64,000 bases of DNA from Pyrus communis (lineage: Eukaryota; Streptophyta; Magnoliopsida; Rosales; Rosaceae): positions 18,432,088 to 18,496,087 of the forward strand of contig NC_084811.1 of NCBI RefSeq assembly GCF_963583255.1, in the 5' to 3' direction. This document shows positions 23,154 to 36,000 of this stretch, piece by piece. The notes below the pieces were generated by a model. It was given only the letters and a program-made list of their open reading frames with translations. It was not told the DNA's origin and searched no databases. The position numbers and the translations under genes were made by a program. Position 1 is the stretch's first letter. Each line of letters starts with the position of its first letter.

Positions 23154-24833
23154 ATGGGGATGGCTGCCACAGACTCACAGTTCCATGTTCTAGCTGTTGA
23201 TGACAGCGTCATCGATCGGAAGCTGATCGAGAGGCTCCTCAAGAGCTCATCGTACCAAGGTAAATAAATCCTCTGCGCTTGAGGTTTTGAGTTCGATTTT
23301 CCGACATTCCAATAAAAGAACAAAAGAGAGCAAATCTGATGAAATTCCAAGTGTTGGGTTCTCATTGTTTTACTATATTAATGTTGGGTTTTGATTGTTG
23401 AATGCAGTTACTACAGTTGATTCTGGTAGTAAGGCTTTAGAGTTTCTGGGTTTGTGTGAGGATGATCAAAGCAGTTCAGATTCACCTTCTGTTTCCCCAA
23501 ACAATCAACAGGTACTACTATCTTCTTCTCCAGTCTACTCTCAATGTCTCAAATTCCCAAGCGTTTAGTTAATTTTCTCTCTATTTTTCCTTCTTTTTGC
23601 GTGAAGAAATTATATAAAAAAATATGGGCTTCTAAATTTGATTTGTTTTGTTGTGGTTGTGCAGGAAGTGGGAGTGAATCTTGTAATTACAGACTACTGT
23701 ATGCCTGGAATGACAGGATATGATTTGCTCAGGAAAATAAAGGTGTGCTTTTTATTTGTTTATTTTCTTGTATTCCTTTCCCTCTTTTCTCCTTCATCAT
23801 TATATTCCCTTGCTTTTTTCTTTTTCTCAATCTTTCTTTCCCCATTGAGATTTTCCTTCCATCTGTCCAGTACAGTTTCCTATTCTCCTACCCTTTTCTT
23901 CCATTATCTTGCACTTTTATTTTTGTCTTTATCTCTCTGTAAAAAAAAATAATATAAGCTTCTGGCTTCATCGTAACGATTTAAATAACAAGGGAGAGAA
24001 GAGAGAGATTAGAGGAGAGAGAATCGTACTCTGTTTTAGAATTGTCGAGTTGCCCACTTAGGTTCGAAATATCAATTAAAATCTCCTGGAATATTTTCCC
24101 TTTCAATTTTTCATCCCAAAATAAATCAGGTTCCAGATGTCAGTCACAAGATTTCCATTGTCATGTTCCATAAAGTTTATAGGAATTTTTATTTTTATTT
24201 TTCAGGAGTCTTCATCTCTGAGGAACATACCTGTTGTGATCATGTCATCTGAGAATGTGCCTTCAAGAATCAACAGGTAACAGAGGACAAAAGAACAAAC
24301 CTGATTTGCAACCTTTTCCGAATGCAATTTCTCTCTCTTAGGTAGCCAATAGTGATTTTCACGCTCCGTTTTCTGTTTCTGCACTCCTCTGTCTACAAGA
24401 GAGGAGCACAGAGAACGAAAAAAAAAAATGAGAGCGCGAAAGTCACTTACCATATAGTATTGTAGAGATTTGGAAATTTTAAATCTGAAAAGTTTAGGCG
24501 ATTAATTATGTGGTTAATAACAGATGCTTGGAAGAAGGGGCAGAAGAATTTTTTTTAAAGCCAGTGAGATTATCAGACTTGAGTAGGCTTAGACCCCATT
24601 TGATGAAAGCCAAGTCCAACAATCAAAACCAAGAAAAACAAGAAGATGAATCTGAAAGTTCAGAGACTCAATCACAGGAGCAGGAGCAGGAGCATCATGA
24701 ACTAGAACAACAACAACCGCAACCGCAACTGCAACCGATACCGCCAAACAGTAACAAGAGGAAGGCAGTGGAAGAGGGGTTTTCACCTGATATAACTAGA
24801 CCAAGATACAGTGGAATCGCCACTCTGGTTTGA
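23154..24833 (+). CDS. RR9: Type-A cytokinin response regulator (ARR8/ARR9-like), five exons, 222 aa
   Basis: Exons: 23154-23259, 23408-23511, 23665-23742, 24206-24276 and 24524-24833, all with GT-AG introns and a continuous frame. The product is a receiver domain (residues about 10-140) with the acidic pair D16-D17, the phosphate-accepting D80 (in [13 protein letters not shown]), S110-S111 after an IM strand, and K132 in FFLKPV. There is no Myb/GARP DNA-binding domain, so it is type A. These proteins take phosphate from histidine phosphotransfer proteins and damp cytokinin signalling, and their genes are usually cytokinin-induced. The tail (about 145-222) is rich in Gln, Glu, Ser and Pro, with NKRKAVEEG near the end. 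The MGMAA...[10 protein letters not shown] start and the exon pattern suit the ARR8/ARR9 pair; the exact orthologue is unproven. The gene looks functional. Confidence 0.93.
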
Positions 24834-25725
24834 TTAATGAAGGTGTCCAATTTTTTTTTTTTCTCCTTGTGATTTGAACTGTATAATTCTATTACCCATT
24901 TTCGTTTTTTTCCATTTCAGCTGCTGGTTGACACTGGCCGAAATGAGTGTAAAGGGTTTTTCTTGCATTTTTTTTTTTTTTTTTGGCATGTATACAATTT
25001 ACATGGAAATAGTTCATTCCAATTTTGTTGTGCTGCTTAAATTAATGACATAAAGTAGAAAATTAAATAAATAAATCATGTATATGAAACAAGATTACTG
25101 GATGTTGTTGATCGACAGAGTGTTTTCCTTCCTTGTTTCCTTCTTTCGTTTCTGTTTTTTTTCTTCTAAACATCGACCGATGGGTACATTAAATTCATAA
25201 TCAGCCTGAATATAAACGTTTTACGACTCTAGATCTGGGTTCAGCCAAATTGGAAAGAGCAGTGTGTTTTCTTTAAGTTTGAAACTTAATTTAGATGTAT
25301 GTGGTCCAATCTTCTAGTGGATGAGATGTTGGGTTTCCGCATACGTTCTGAGTTAGATGCTCTCCCTCTCTTAATTTATTGTAATAGCTTCGAACATTCT
25401 TTTTTTCCTTAATAATAATAATTTTAAAAAAAAATCTTAATTTTTATAAATTTAGTGTAAATTATTCTTTTTTGGTCAAAAATTAAAAAAAAAATACAAA
25501 TAAAAGGTTCAAGACTCAAGTCACGCTCAAGCAGTCACCTAATTGCAAAGCATGTACCACATCATTTGCCTCCTGAGTCTGAAACCAAAACAAAAAGAGC
25601 ATATCTTTCACGTCCTCCTCGATATCAATATCGTACAACTGTTCCTAAAATGAGAAATTCTTCTGTGCGGGAGCTCGATTTAGGGTGGTGTGAGGAGGTG
25701 GGACCAACAGTGGGTCAAGGTTTTT
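24834..25725. other. 3' flank of the response-regulator gene
   Basis: T-rich sequence with T runs at 24851-24861 and 24968-24983, several AATAAA-like signals (for example near 25067) and no ORF of interest. The first few hundred bases should include the 3' untranslated region. Confidence 0.4.
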
Positions 25726-26041
25726 GGTACCGTTTGGTACGTGGGACGGAACGGAACAGAGTGGGACAAGGCGTTCCGTCCCATGTTTGGTGCGCCTAAA
25801 ACGGGTGGAACGAGCTGTTCCACGGAATGAGTTTTGGGTCAATTTTCGTTCCACCTCACCCCCTGGAACGACTCGTCCTACATCCGTGGAACACAAAATT
25901 ATAACCTCTCCGTCTCTTTCTTCTTCCTCCTTGTTTCCATCCGAAGGCATCTTTGCTCCCGCTCTGTTCCGTTCCGTCCTGTCCCGTCCCGTCCCATCCC
26001 GTTCCGTTCCGTCCCGTCCCAGCTGCATACCAAACGATACC
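25726..26041. mobile_element. MITE with GGTACCGTTTGG...CCAAACGATACC ends
   Basis: The left end (GGTACCGTTTGGTACGTGGG, then ACGGAACGGAAC) is matched in inverted form by the right end (GTTCCGTTCCGTCCCGTCCC, then AGCTGCATACCAAACGATACC). Runs of GGGAC/GTCCC and GGAAC/GTTCC make ORFs on both strands rich in Arg, Thr and Ser; these are repeat artefacts. It is about 316 bp. The target duplication is unclear, with TTT on both sides at most. Confidence 0.7.
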
Positions 26042-29000
26042 TTTAAGTCCGGTCTTCTAACGTTAAAATTCCTCCCGTAAAACCCTTTCATCCAAGTCTT
26101 TTTTCTCATGTGAGTTGAGGTGCGTTAAGAGCCTTGTAGGTGGCAAGGCCCCTATAATTTTCGCTAAAAACATTTTCTAAATTGCGGTAAAAGCTTAAGC
26201 ACACCCGATCACCCCTGTTCTGCCTCTAATGCATCCTTTAAACCGGGAAGAGGTCGTGACATTGTCCCCAACACTTCATCTTTGTCACTGTAAATAGCAC
26301 TTCTCCCACAACACGAATGAGAGGGAATCCTCACAGTTAAACCCATGACAATTAAGTTTGGGTGGTACTATCCACATGCTATTTTTTACCTCACACACAC
26401 CTCTTAATTTATGTCCTTTAATTTTCTTCAATTTATTCAATCTGACAGCCGAAATTAAATAAGATGTATAAGAGGTAAAAATAAGTATGTGGATAACATT
26501 ATATCAGTTTAACAAGTCCATTACCTTTTAGCTTTATCAACGTTAATTAATCAAAACTAATGGAGCATGAACTTAAAATGTGGATTGGTAATTAAGTAAT
26601 CTGCTAAACTAATGGATCCAACCTAGCAGGCCATTTTGATTACATAAAAAGCCCATTGTGATGTTAGGCTTTACTACTCTTTGTGGGAGAGCTTCTCTAG
26701 TGCACATGACCATATGCACATTTCTTTCTTTACCGTTAGATGTATCACGTTCACAACGTCGTCTCTCCTTCCTCCGTTGATCATCCTTTTCTGCAAATTT
26801 CACAAACAAAAGAATCAGAAAATAATTTTCTTCGGTGAAAAAGGAGTCAGATGTGGAGTTAATAAAAAGGAATATAGAAGGATGAATTGGGAAGATGGTG
26901 AGACCATCTTATAGAGATAAAAACGAGGAAAAAAGGTGGGTTAGTGAAAGACAAAAAAAAGTTCTTTCATGCGCGACTTCAACGCAGACTCTGTAATATT
27001 TTTTTTTCTAAATTCTTGCGTTCTCCACCTAGTTACCGTCCAGCCCCACCTATGTGTGCCCAACTCCACCTAATCCCACCTAGGCATTCACTTAATATGC
27101 TTTCTGATTTTGTAACTGATTAGGAGTAAATCGTGACGGTATCCGACCGTCCGCTCCTAGGCCCATTTTAAAACAGTGCCTAAACTCATGGTTGGCCATC
27201 TCCTTATGAATACTCCATCAACATTAATGTATGATAAGTTTTTGTTGCACACTTAAGTCCTAAAATCCTCTCTCTTTTCAGAGAAACTGACTTAGACATA
27301 CGAGATCCATTAGCCAAATCTCCCCGCGTGAGGTTTTGGCCTTGATCAAAGGTTTTATTTTGTTTTGTAGATACAAGTTCGTCAAGACTGAAGGTGGTTG
27401 AATTTTGCTAACACACAGTACAAATATGATAGTGAACTGCTCAAGCCTTGGAGCATAAGAGCAATTTCACTTTTAGTTGGTGGCGGTGATGACTGAATTA
27501 GGCATGGGATCTATTTGGTTATCTAACCAAGGATCAAGGTGACTCAAAAGAGATAATAATGACTTCAAGAACAAGGATCAAGTCTCATATGAATTTCTGT
27601 AAGGAAAATGTTAGAGAGATTATGTTTTGTGGACCACATGTAAACCATCTCTTTCACAGAAGTGAGATCTACTTGTATTGTGGATCCTACCTCTATTATA
27701 GAGATTTTATGTGTTTTACAAAATATGATCTTCCTTGCATGCCGCTTTTATAAACCCTCACTCAATTTCTCTCTTGTTAAAATATATTGTTAGGCTCCAG
27801 TTGCTAGGGTGGACTATCTCGGATTGGACTAGGTTTAGGTACTTCTGAACTGGCTTGGCATAGACTAAACAATATAAAAATAGTGAAGCATTTGATGCGG
27901 TGCTGGATTAAGTTACAAACTATATATTTTATTTTGCCTTTTTTTAATTTCGCTGGCCCTTAAAAAAAAAAAACTGAAACCTCACCCTGCCAGCCACCAT
28001 GATCACTTCTCTCTCACACAAATCACAACCACCATGGAAAAGGAATGCAGTTTTTTAGCTTAGTTAGAGGAATTATAGTCCATTACATGAGCAGTCTAAA
28101 GATGATTGAAAAAATCATTGATTTCTAAAGTAAATCACACCTAGGTTGCAGAGAAACCAAAAACCCCAAATACAAATTTTGCGACTATGGTGAGATCAGT
28201 AACGATGGAAGAGCTGAAAGAGATGACACAAAAACAACGACAAGATGACGACAGTAAGAAATGAAGATGGATAAGGGAGTTCGTTGAGATTTTGATATGC
28301 ATAGAAAAGTTGAAAACCCAGTTGAAATTTTGATCTGAATTAAAAACCCAATGAGGAAATTGACTAATTTGGTGACAGGAGAAGGGGAGCAGCTCCTGGT
28401 GCTGATGTGTGATGGAGAAGGGGAACAGCTACTATTGCTGGTGCAAAAGAGAAAACCCATCACAATAGAAGAAACAGAGAGAGAGAAATGAGACCTAAAA
28501 GAAGAAACTGATATGAGGATTCGCTCGAGGAAGAGAACATCCAATCAATCCGCGCTACTAGGTTTTGGCGAAATGAAGCAGACGAAATTGTAGTTGATGG
28601 TTTTAACAACACTCTGTTCTTCGGGGAAGGGGGAAGAGGTCTCATTAAGACCATTTAGTCGAGGCGAGTCCCTCATAATCTTATCAAAGCTAGTCCATAC
28701 GAATAACAAATACGATACTACACTATTAGTTAGTCCAGGTAATCACAAACAAACACACCCTAAAATTCAAGCACTATAAAAACATACACCAGGGACGTTT
28801 AGTTTGTTGAAGACCTGACTCAAAGCAACTTCACCCCTCCACAAATAAGCTAGGCAGCAACCCATTTTTCCCCTAGCCCTTGAAAACCCACTCCACCCTA
28901 TCTAATTAGCTGGCCCAAAGTGGAGGCCAACTTTGAGCCCAACCTAGAATTGACTGGCCCAAAAACCGGCCTACATGACCCCAGGTTGACGTCAGCCATG

Positions 29001-29425
29001 TGAATTAATTTTTTTTTTTACGACTAGCCTGTGGGAAACATGTGCGCGTTCTCGACAGCGGGCAAATGGGGGCCCATACTGTAGGTGCATTAATGGGGAC
29101 ACGGGATTTAGGCCATGAGGCGCCACGATGGCTGTTGGATTTCCAAAGGTAAAAAAAAAAATTTGAAGTTGAAATCTAACGGTTAGTGATGTGGCAAAAT
29201 CTGTACCGTTTGATTTCTAGATCAACGGTCTAGGTTTTTCTGCCAAAATATTTTCTAAAAAAAAAATAAGGAAAATGTAAAAAATCTTACCATTGGCACA
29301 TCCAATTTTGGGTTGGTGGATTTCGATCTTTTTGAAATTCAAAGGTCCATATTAATTAACTTAATAAAAATTGTTAAAAAATTATTAAAAATTGTTAAAA
29401 AATACATAAAAAAATAAAATGAAAT

Positions 29426-29428
<3 letters not shown>
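26042..29428. other. Intergenic, repeat debris, no convincing gene
   Basis: Contains degraded dispersed-repeat text, for example CCACCTAATCCCACCTAGG near 27068 and 27785-28770. The latter carries TGGACTA motifs near both ends, could be an old non-autonomous element, and has a chance ORF on the - strand (28185-28544). At 28800-29000 repeated TGGCCCAA motifs suggest the end of a DNA transposon. I recognise no protein domain here. Confidence 0.4.
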
Positions 29429-29472
<44 letters not shown>

Positions 29473-29474
29473 TT
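29429..29474. repeat. ATT microsatellite
   Basis: About 14 ATT units with one interruption (TAGT). Confidence 0.85.
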
Positions 29475-29567
29475 ATAAATACCTAACCATCATCTTCCAC
29501 CCAACACCACATTTCAATATTTTCAACACTTTCAATAAAGTTTTCATATACTTTTGTGTTAAAAAAA

Positions 29568-30450
29568 ATGGCTAATTGGATGCTTATCAAAGATGTTACG
29601 TTGTGTGAATGTTGAGTTTAAGCTACTCTTGACTCGATTATGGGTAATGAGATGCAATTGCGAGAACTTGGGAGTAAAATTACTACATCTTTTTGTGAGA
29701 AGCTTGTAAAAGGCTCAAGAAGTGCTCAAGGTCTTCAAGGTTGTTGGAAAAAAACTCAACCAATCGTTTACTTGTTAAAAAAATGTCATCTCTCAAGCTG
29801 CCAATAATCTGAGTAGTGACAAAAGTTTAGCGGATCAGGTGACAATATTTTTATCTATTTATTTGTATTACACCCACATTTTATAATATTGTCTTATCCA
29901 ACATTAATTACCTTGATTATAAATTGTCTTCTCTTGCATTTTATAGACACTTCAAGCACAAGTTTAGTACAGTGCGAACAACAAAAACAAATCATTCTAT
30001 CGATAGAAATGTTGGAATGTTGTCAAAGATTGTCCCAGATACAAATTTGTGCCAACTGGTCTAGAAGTTGTCATGCACAGCATCCCTCTACACTGTCCAC
30101 TAGAAGCAGACCCAGACCAACAGGAAGGTGACACATTTGAAGTACTGGAAGGGACATCTGAAAGTGCCAGAGCTGACTCGTCTGTCCTAAGGCCTAAACG
30201 TAAAAAGGCAGCAAAGAAAAAATGGAGTTCTTCCAAAAGTGACTATACAAAATATATGGACGAACTTACTTGCCAAGGTGAATTGAACTTGGTGTGGGAC
30301 GCGTTTAGAGATGAGGCAAAAGCTGTAAATATGCAAGCAATCTTTGTAACTACTGAGAGACGTGATGCGGCTGATGAGAGACAAAGACAACTACTTAATC
30401 AAGAAATGGAGATGCTTAGAGAAGAAAGGAATGACTTAACAAGATCGTGA
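29568..30450 (+). pseudogene. Decayed Myb/SANT-type protein with NAM-associated C-terminal part (PIF/Harbinger ORF1-like)
   Basis: Two coding-like parts lie in different frames. The first (about 29568-29830) reads FCEKLVKGSRSAQGLQG followed by a KTQPIV-type stretch, resembling the trihelix/Myb-SANT segment of plant L2-type or Harbinger ORF1 proteins, but has stops. The second (30049-30450) is an open frame of 133 aa with a basic RPKRKKAAKKKW segment and a final charged helix ending MEMLREERNDLTRS, typical of NAM-associated C-terminal domains in such proteins. Frame changes, stops and a short N-terminus mark it as a pseudogene. It probably derives from a Harbinger-type transposon or a captured copy. 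No transposase partner was found nearby. Confidence 0.5.
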
Positions 30451-30574
30451 CACTATGAACAAGCCTCTAGAAGGAGGCATGCAAGAAACGAGGGAGCAAG
30501 TGGAGGGGGTCATAGCTACACAAATCCTAACAACGAAGATCCTAGCACCATATATCCTAGATACTCAGGGTTTA

Positions 30575-30682
30575 TGTAATTTCTTATTTATTTTTAGTAA
30601 TTTATGTAGTTTCGTATTTATTTTTAGTACTTTATGTTATTTCTTATTTATTTTTAATACTTTATGTAATTTCTCATTTATT
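30575..30682 (+). repeat. 30-base minisatellite
   Basis: About three and a half units of the form GTAATTTCTTATTTATTTTTAGTACTTTAT, differing by a few bases each, lie just downstream of the decayed ORF. Confidence 0.75.
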
Positions 30683-30756
30683 AAATTGGGTACTTTATTT
30701 AAATTAAGAGCATGTTTATTCAACCAAAATAAAATTACAAAAACACACTAAATAAA

Positions 30757-30758
30757 CT

Positions 30759-30797
<39 letters not shown>
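30757..30797. repeat. Poly(A) tract
   Basis: About 40 consecutive A, a likely slippage and assembly-error site. Confidence 0.85.
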
Positions 30798-30799
<2 letters not shown>

Positions 30800-31089
30800 C
30801 TACCAAATAAAATTACATAAACACACCAAAATTGTAGTTTTGGATAATGATACGTGATGTGACAATACTGATAAAAAGAATCTATCCAAAATTATTTATT
30901 TTTAATTTTTTTTATAATTTAAAAAATAATAATATTTTAATACAAATTGACTAGACAATTTCTTTTAAGAGTAAAAATACACTTGAACAATTACTATTTA
31001 TTACAGTCAATTATTATTTATTTGGGTGAATTGAATTGACTCTTGACGAGGAGGGTTTTAGGAGTGGGGTTGCTCTCATTTCTTCATAG

Positions 31090-31283
31090 ATTTGGATCCT
31101 CTCTTAAGCCTAAGGAGCGAATCCTCCTGGTCAAGAACTGTGTGCCGTTAAATTTTCATCAAACGGTTATAATTATTATAATTTTAAAGAATTATACTAT
31201 TTGTAATCGTTAGATGAAAATCCTACTATCCATAACCTTAATCAGAAGGATTCTCTTCTAGGCCTTAGAAGAGGATCCAAATC
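31090..31283. mobile_element. MITE related to the element at 10201-10398
   Basis: The left end (GATTTGGATCCTCTC, TTAAGCCTAAGG) is matched in inverted form by the right end (GGCCTTAGAAGAGGATCC, AAATCC) over about 40 bases. The middle carries AACGGTTATAATTATTATAA as in the other copy. It could fold as a long hairpin. Confidence 0.7.
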
Positions 31284-31559
31284 CTTTCACCGCTGGTCAA
31301 AGCAGTCAATGACTAATCAGCGTTGGTAATGATTTTTGATGAAACTCTTTTCTCTCTCTCTCTCTCTATGATTGGATAAGGTTAAAAATAAATAAGAATA
31401 AAGAAAAAATACAAGTCCCATTCATCCTGATCGCCTACTGTAGGACCCCCACCACTCTCCGCTACCGCCACGTGGCGAGAATCCCCGCTTCGCTCAGTCT
31501 ATTTTGCCCCAGAGCGAAAAAAAAAAAAAAAAAAGGAAAAAAAAAACAAAAAAAAAGAG

Positions 31560-33070
31560 ACAACTAACAGAAGCTTTGTGGAGCGAGAGGAGTTCCACCA
31601 TCAAAAGCAGAGGGCTTCGTCACCTTACACTTTCCAATTCTCTCTGATCAGGCGCTCTCTCTGTCGAAGCTTTTTCTCCCAGTAAAAGCCCTGGCACTTT
31701 CCCAAAAGCTCCACTGAATTCAGGTAAGATCAGCTGCAAACCAGCTTATTGTTCCAAGAGATTCCCCTTTTTTTTTTTTTTTTCTGGTTTGATATTTCGT
31801 ATTTTGGTTTCGGAATTGTGATTGTGTTGCATGTGTGTGATTGTGTATGTATGGGTCTGTATTTATCAGTCTGTAATTGGGGCGATTTGTCTAGGGTTTT
31901 GCTTTAGTAATTTCATGTAATCATGGAAAAAAATCATTTTTGGTTGTGATCGATTCGGTGATGTAAATTGATCAAACCCTAACCTAATAGTCTGTTTGAT
32001 TGAAGAGAAAATCGCTCTGAGTTTCTCTGTGGTTCCGAGTAGTGGGAATTTTTCGAGAATTTGAAACTGCAAATGGTTTTGGTGTACTCCCATACCATAT
32101 ATTGAATCCTCTCTGATTGGACTCCATTTTTATTTTCATCCCATATAAGTTATTCTGTACATGCACTTGAGGAATATGTGATTTTTCGCGGCATTCTTGT
32201 GAACGGAACAAGCAATACAGTCCTAGCATTGAATAATATTTTATTTGGTGTCACGGTGCCAAGCATTTATTCATGTTTTGATTTATGTAAACAAAATTAG
32301 TTAGTACAGCGGGGAAGTTTCAGTCGGTGTCTTTTTTTGGTTCTTCGATTTCGCTGATTTTTGGGAAGGCTGGAGTAATAGATAGTACTTAAATATTCTA
32401 ATGCATTAGGATTCTGACATGTGAATCGGGTGGTGTGGAAGTGTATTCTTCAGTAAGTACCTTTTTGAAACGGATATTTCATTCATGATCCCATTGCAGA
32501 TAAATGCTTAGATCTAATGTGAGAGGTGGTAGTTAGGGAATCAGGTTCATAAACAATTTACTACTTAAAATTTTACTGTTACAAGAGATGTAGTTAGGGA
32601 AATGAATAATTCGACCATTTTTGTTTTTAAATGTCAATGAAGATGTAGCTTGCCATTTTTGTTTTTTGTTATTTGTTAAATGTTTCTCTAGAAATTTGTT
32701 ATGTATAGGCTGTGTGCACAGGCACGCGCTCTCGCTTTCTTTGGAACACATATTATACAGTATTTGATACCATATTAATGCCTGGGCCCTTTTATTTAAT
32801 GTCTATTATTGGTAAAGCGCTAATCTTCAACCAATAAATTTGAAGAGCTAATTCAAGTATGAATCCCTATTTTTCTTTTGTCATCAGGTTGGTGCATCAC
32901 ATTTATATGTATATGATATATCTGAAGCTGAAGTGAAGAATCCATCAGTCTCGAAGTTCACTGGTCATCTGCGGCATTTGTTTTACAACCAAGAAGGATT
33001 CATTTATAAGTTTAAAAATCAATAAGCGTAGCTTTCTTACACAAGAATCTTCCTACTGGAACCTTGGAAT
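31560..33070 (+). promoter_or_regulatory. Leader of the PF09713 gene with an intron in the 5' UTR
   Basis: A CT-rich exon-like stretch (about 31560-31723) ends CAG/GTAAGA. A 1.16-kb intron (31724-32887) closes with CATCAG/G. The second leader exon (32888-33070) runs to the ATG. A leader intron is common in housekeeping-type plant genes. The transcription start is not identified; a purine-rich, A-rich tract (31517-31558) lies directly upstream. Confidence 0.45.
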
Positions 33071-36000
33071 ATGTCTAGTGGATCCGTTAGACGGGTCTCA
33101 CGTGAAGATATACAACTGGTAAGTTGTTGAACTGGATTTTTGTTGATGACCTATATCATAGATTATCCACTTATGCTTGTATTTTTTGTTAAAAAAATAC
33201 AAAAAGAAAAATACGTAAACCATTTAAACTAGGCTATAGTAGTGGAACAGCGACTGTGAGACATTTTCTGATGCAAAGTTGCAAAATGAAATAGGAAGAA
33301 AGCAACACAGTGCTTTGTTTTAATACATCTTTTCTTTTCTATTCCTTGTTTTTCCCTTGCCCATGTATAATTTATCTTAGTTCTTCTGTGAAATCATTTA
33401 TTGGGACGTAAAATGTAAGTAGTTGACAAAGTGCAAGGTAACCAAGTGAATTTTCATGGCCTTTCTTTATAGTAGCTCTATCTTGGTTTCTCTTGATGTA
33501 GGACAGAACTGGGCAACATGGTTTAGATTCGAGTAGTTTAGTGGAAGCGAAAAAACGCATAAAATTGAAACTAAATGAAAATTAAAGATAACTGGAATAT
33601 CTCGAGGGGCATCATACTTGTTCTTGGCCTCTCACCGAGAATTTTGGCATCTAACCAAACCTTTGGCCTCTCTCCAAAGTAATCCCATCGCAGGATTAGA
33701 ATTCCAATCTCTGTAAAACAAAACTTTTCTATGCATCTACTCTTTGTTATTCTAATTATTGGAATTACAAGGATATTTATAATGCCTTAACATAGTGAAT
33801 GCAGCGAAGTAGACCTATTCTAGGAAAGAAATCCTAATACAAAATAGAATACAAAACTAAATCAACTCTAAAGTTTGACAATTTCTAGGAGTTTGAAATA
33901 CATTGAGTATTAGAGAGTTAAATATAAGATTAATTATGAATGTTCAACTGTCAAAGCTAAGTGATGTTTATTACATTTAGATAAATTTATTTATTTATTT
34001 ATTTATGTTAAATTAACTTCTAGATAAAATCCATTTTACCTCCAATATCATATTTGACGTGTATTCCCCACTTCTAACAAGCTCTCCAAATCTGATATGG
34101 GATTAGAAATTAAATGCTTTAAAAAGCAAATCTTAGCATATTGCTAAGTGTGCAAAGTTTGTATGCTTAAGAAATTGAACATGCTAAGTACTGCTTCTGT
34201 CATCTCATACATAAAATAAAAACATAAGCCTAATATAAGATTAATTAAAGCAACTAACCAGAAATAAAAATTAAATTATTACATGAATAAAATGTGATGA
34301 AAAGGTAAAATTGTAATCTCAAGCAAATTGGTCTTTATAACTTCATCCACTACTGTAGGGAAATTAAAACAATCGTGAAAGAAAGGATCTCTAATTAAGT
34401 TGACTAATGAGTTGGAGTCAAGGGAGGATAAAGCAAGTAATGGCTACACGCTTGCTTTGTTCACTCAACTAAATGTAGAAGTTACTATAATTCCTTTTTT
34501 TGTTTTATTCCTTTCATTCAAGTTGAACATGCAAAATGTTTGTTTATTTTTAGGTGCAAAACCTTATCGAGCGATGTCTCCAGCTTTACATGAACCAGAA
34601 GGAAGTGGTAGATACTTTACTGGATCAGGCAAAAATAGAGCCTGGTTTCACAGAACTTGGTAAGATGATATCCTATAGTCCTCTTTATTGCTTTCTTTCT
34701 TATTTGTTGTAGTTTGTTACCTTCTCGATGTTTTCCCTTAATCTGAAATTCTTTTTCTTCATGGTTTTTTTTTTTTGTTTGTTTCTCCCCTCACTCACAA
34801 AATGTTTTATAACATTCTGCAAGCTGAACATTACACAAAGAATTGGTTTGCTTCTTTTTATGGCCCGTAAGGCATTACTTATTGAGCATGCCAGAATGGT
34901 TTTTCTCTTGGGTATTTTTTCAGTCATTTTGCCTACTTTTGTATAGTGGTTGTGTTCTTCTCGATGGGGCCATCAACTTTTATTGCCTTCTGTTCTGAGT
35001 TGGAAGTTCAATCTTCTTGCTTGCGGTGTTTCTTTTTATTAGCCAATCTGGTGGACTTTGACGTTTTAGTCTTGTATTAGCCATCAAAGTTGCTGTAACT
35101 TATAGATCTATTCTTTTTCATTGAGAGATCAGTGGTGATGAGAAACCTAACTTATAATCCTTCGAATCTGAATTTTCTCTGCAGTGATTTCGAAATGATT
35201 AATCTCCAATGCAGGAAACTTCGTATTCTGAACTGTCCCATGTAATGAATTTTTTTAGTTATATAATTATATTGCAATGACTATGAAATGTTAATATCCA
35301 ATATTAACTTATTTTTAACTATTTCTGCTCTGTGTCAATAGTTAGAGAATTTTAGAGTGATGTTCTCTGTGTTTGTATGCTCATCTTTACATTAATTCCG
35401 GCTGCACTTCCAGTTTGGCAGAAACTTGAGGAAGAGAATCGGGAATTCTTCAGGGCTTATTATTTAAGATTGATGGTGAAGCACCAAATAATACAATATA
35501 ACAACTTGCTTAAGCAACAGGTGGAATTGATGAGTCAGTTACACTCAAGTGGAGTCACTTCAATATCTAGTTCCAATGGATCTCACATTTCATCAAGTAA
35601 GAGTTCTTCTCACTTAGATGGAAATTTTATTATGCTTAAGCTAGGGGCTTTTTTTGTATCCGTGCAAATGAAGCTTTATAGATTCATGTGGGTTTTGATC
35701 TGTCAATATGTTGTTTTGATTATTTAACTTATTTCACAGTAATGGTATGCCTCTTAAAATAATCAATGTAATAGATCGGAAGAAAGAAAGTAGTGAGGGG
35801 CACTCACAATTAAATGCTTGATGTAGTTTGCATGCAGACCTTCCCACCCCCTCCCCCCCCCCCCCCCCCCCTCTTCCTCTCTTCGTTGGTCTCTCTTTTT
35901 ACCTTAAACAGCTTTGTGATTAAGTTTTCATTATGCATATTGGAATAATAGTTGCCATTTAGAAATATATCATCACTAAGGTTACAAATTTTTCTCTTAA

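Noticed and set aside
25645..26109. A 154-aa Arg/Thr-rich ORF and its mirror ORF
   Set aside because: Both come from GGAAC/GGGAC repeats inside a MITE with inverted ends.
28185..28544. A 119-aa Ser-rich - strand ORF
   Set aside because: Within a repeat-like interval, no recognisable domain, no splice or promoter context.
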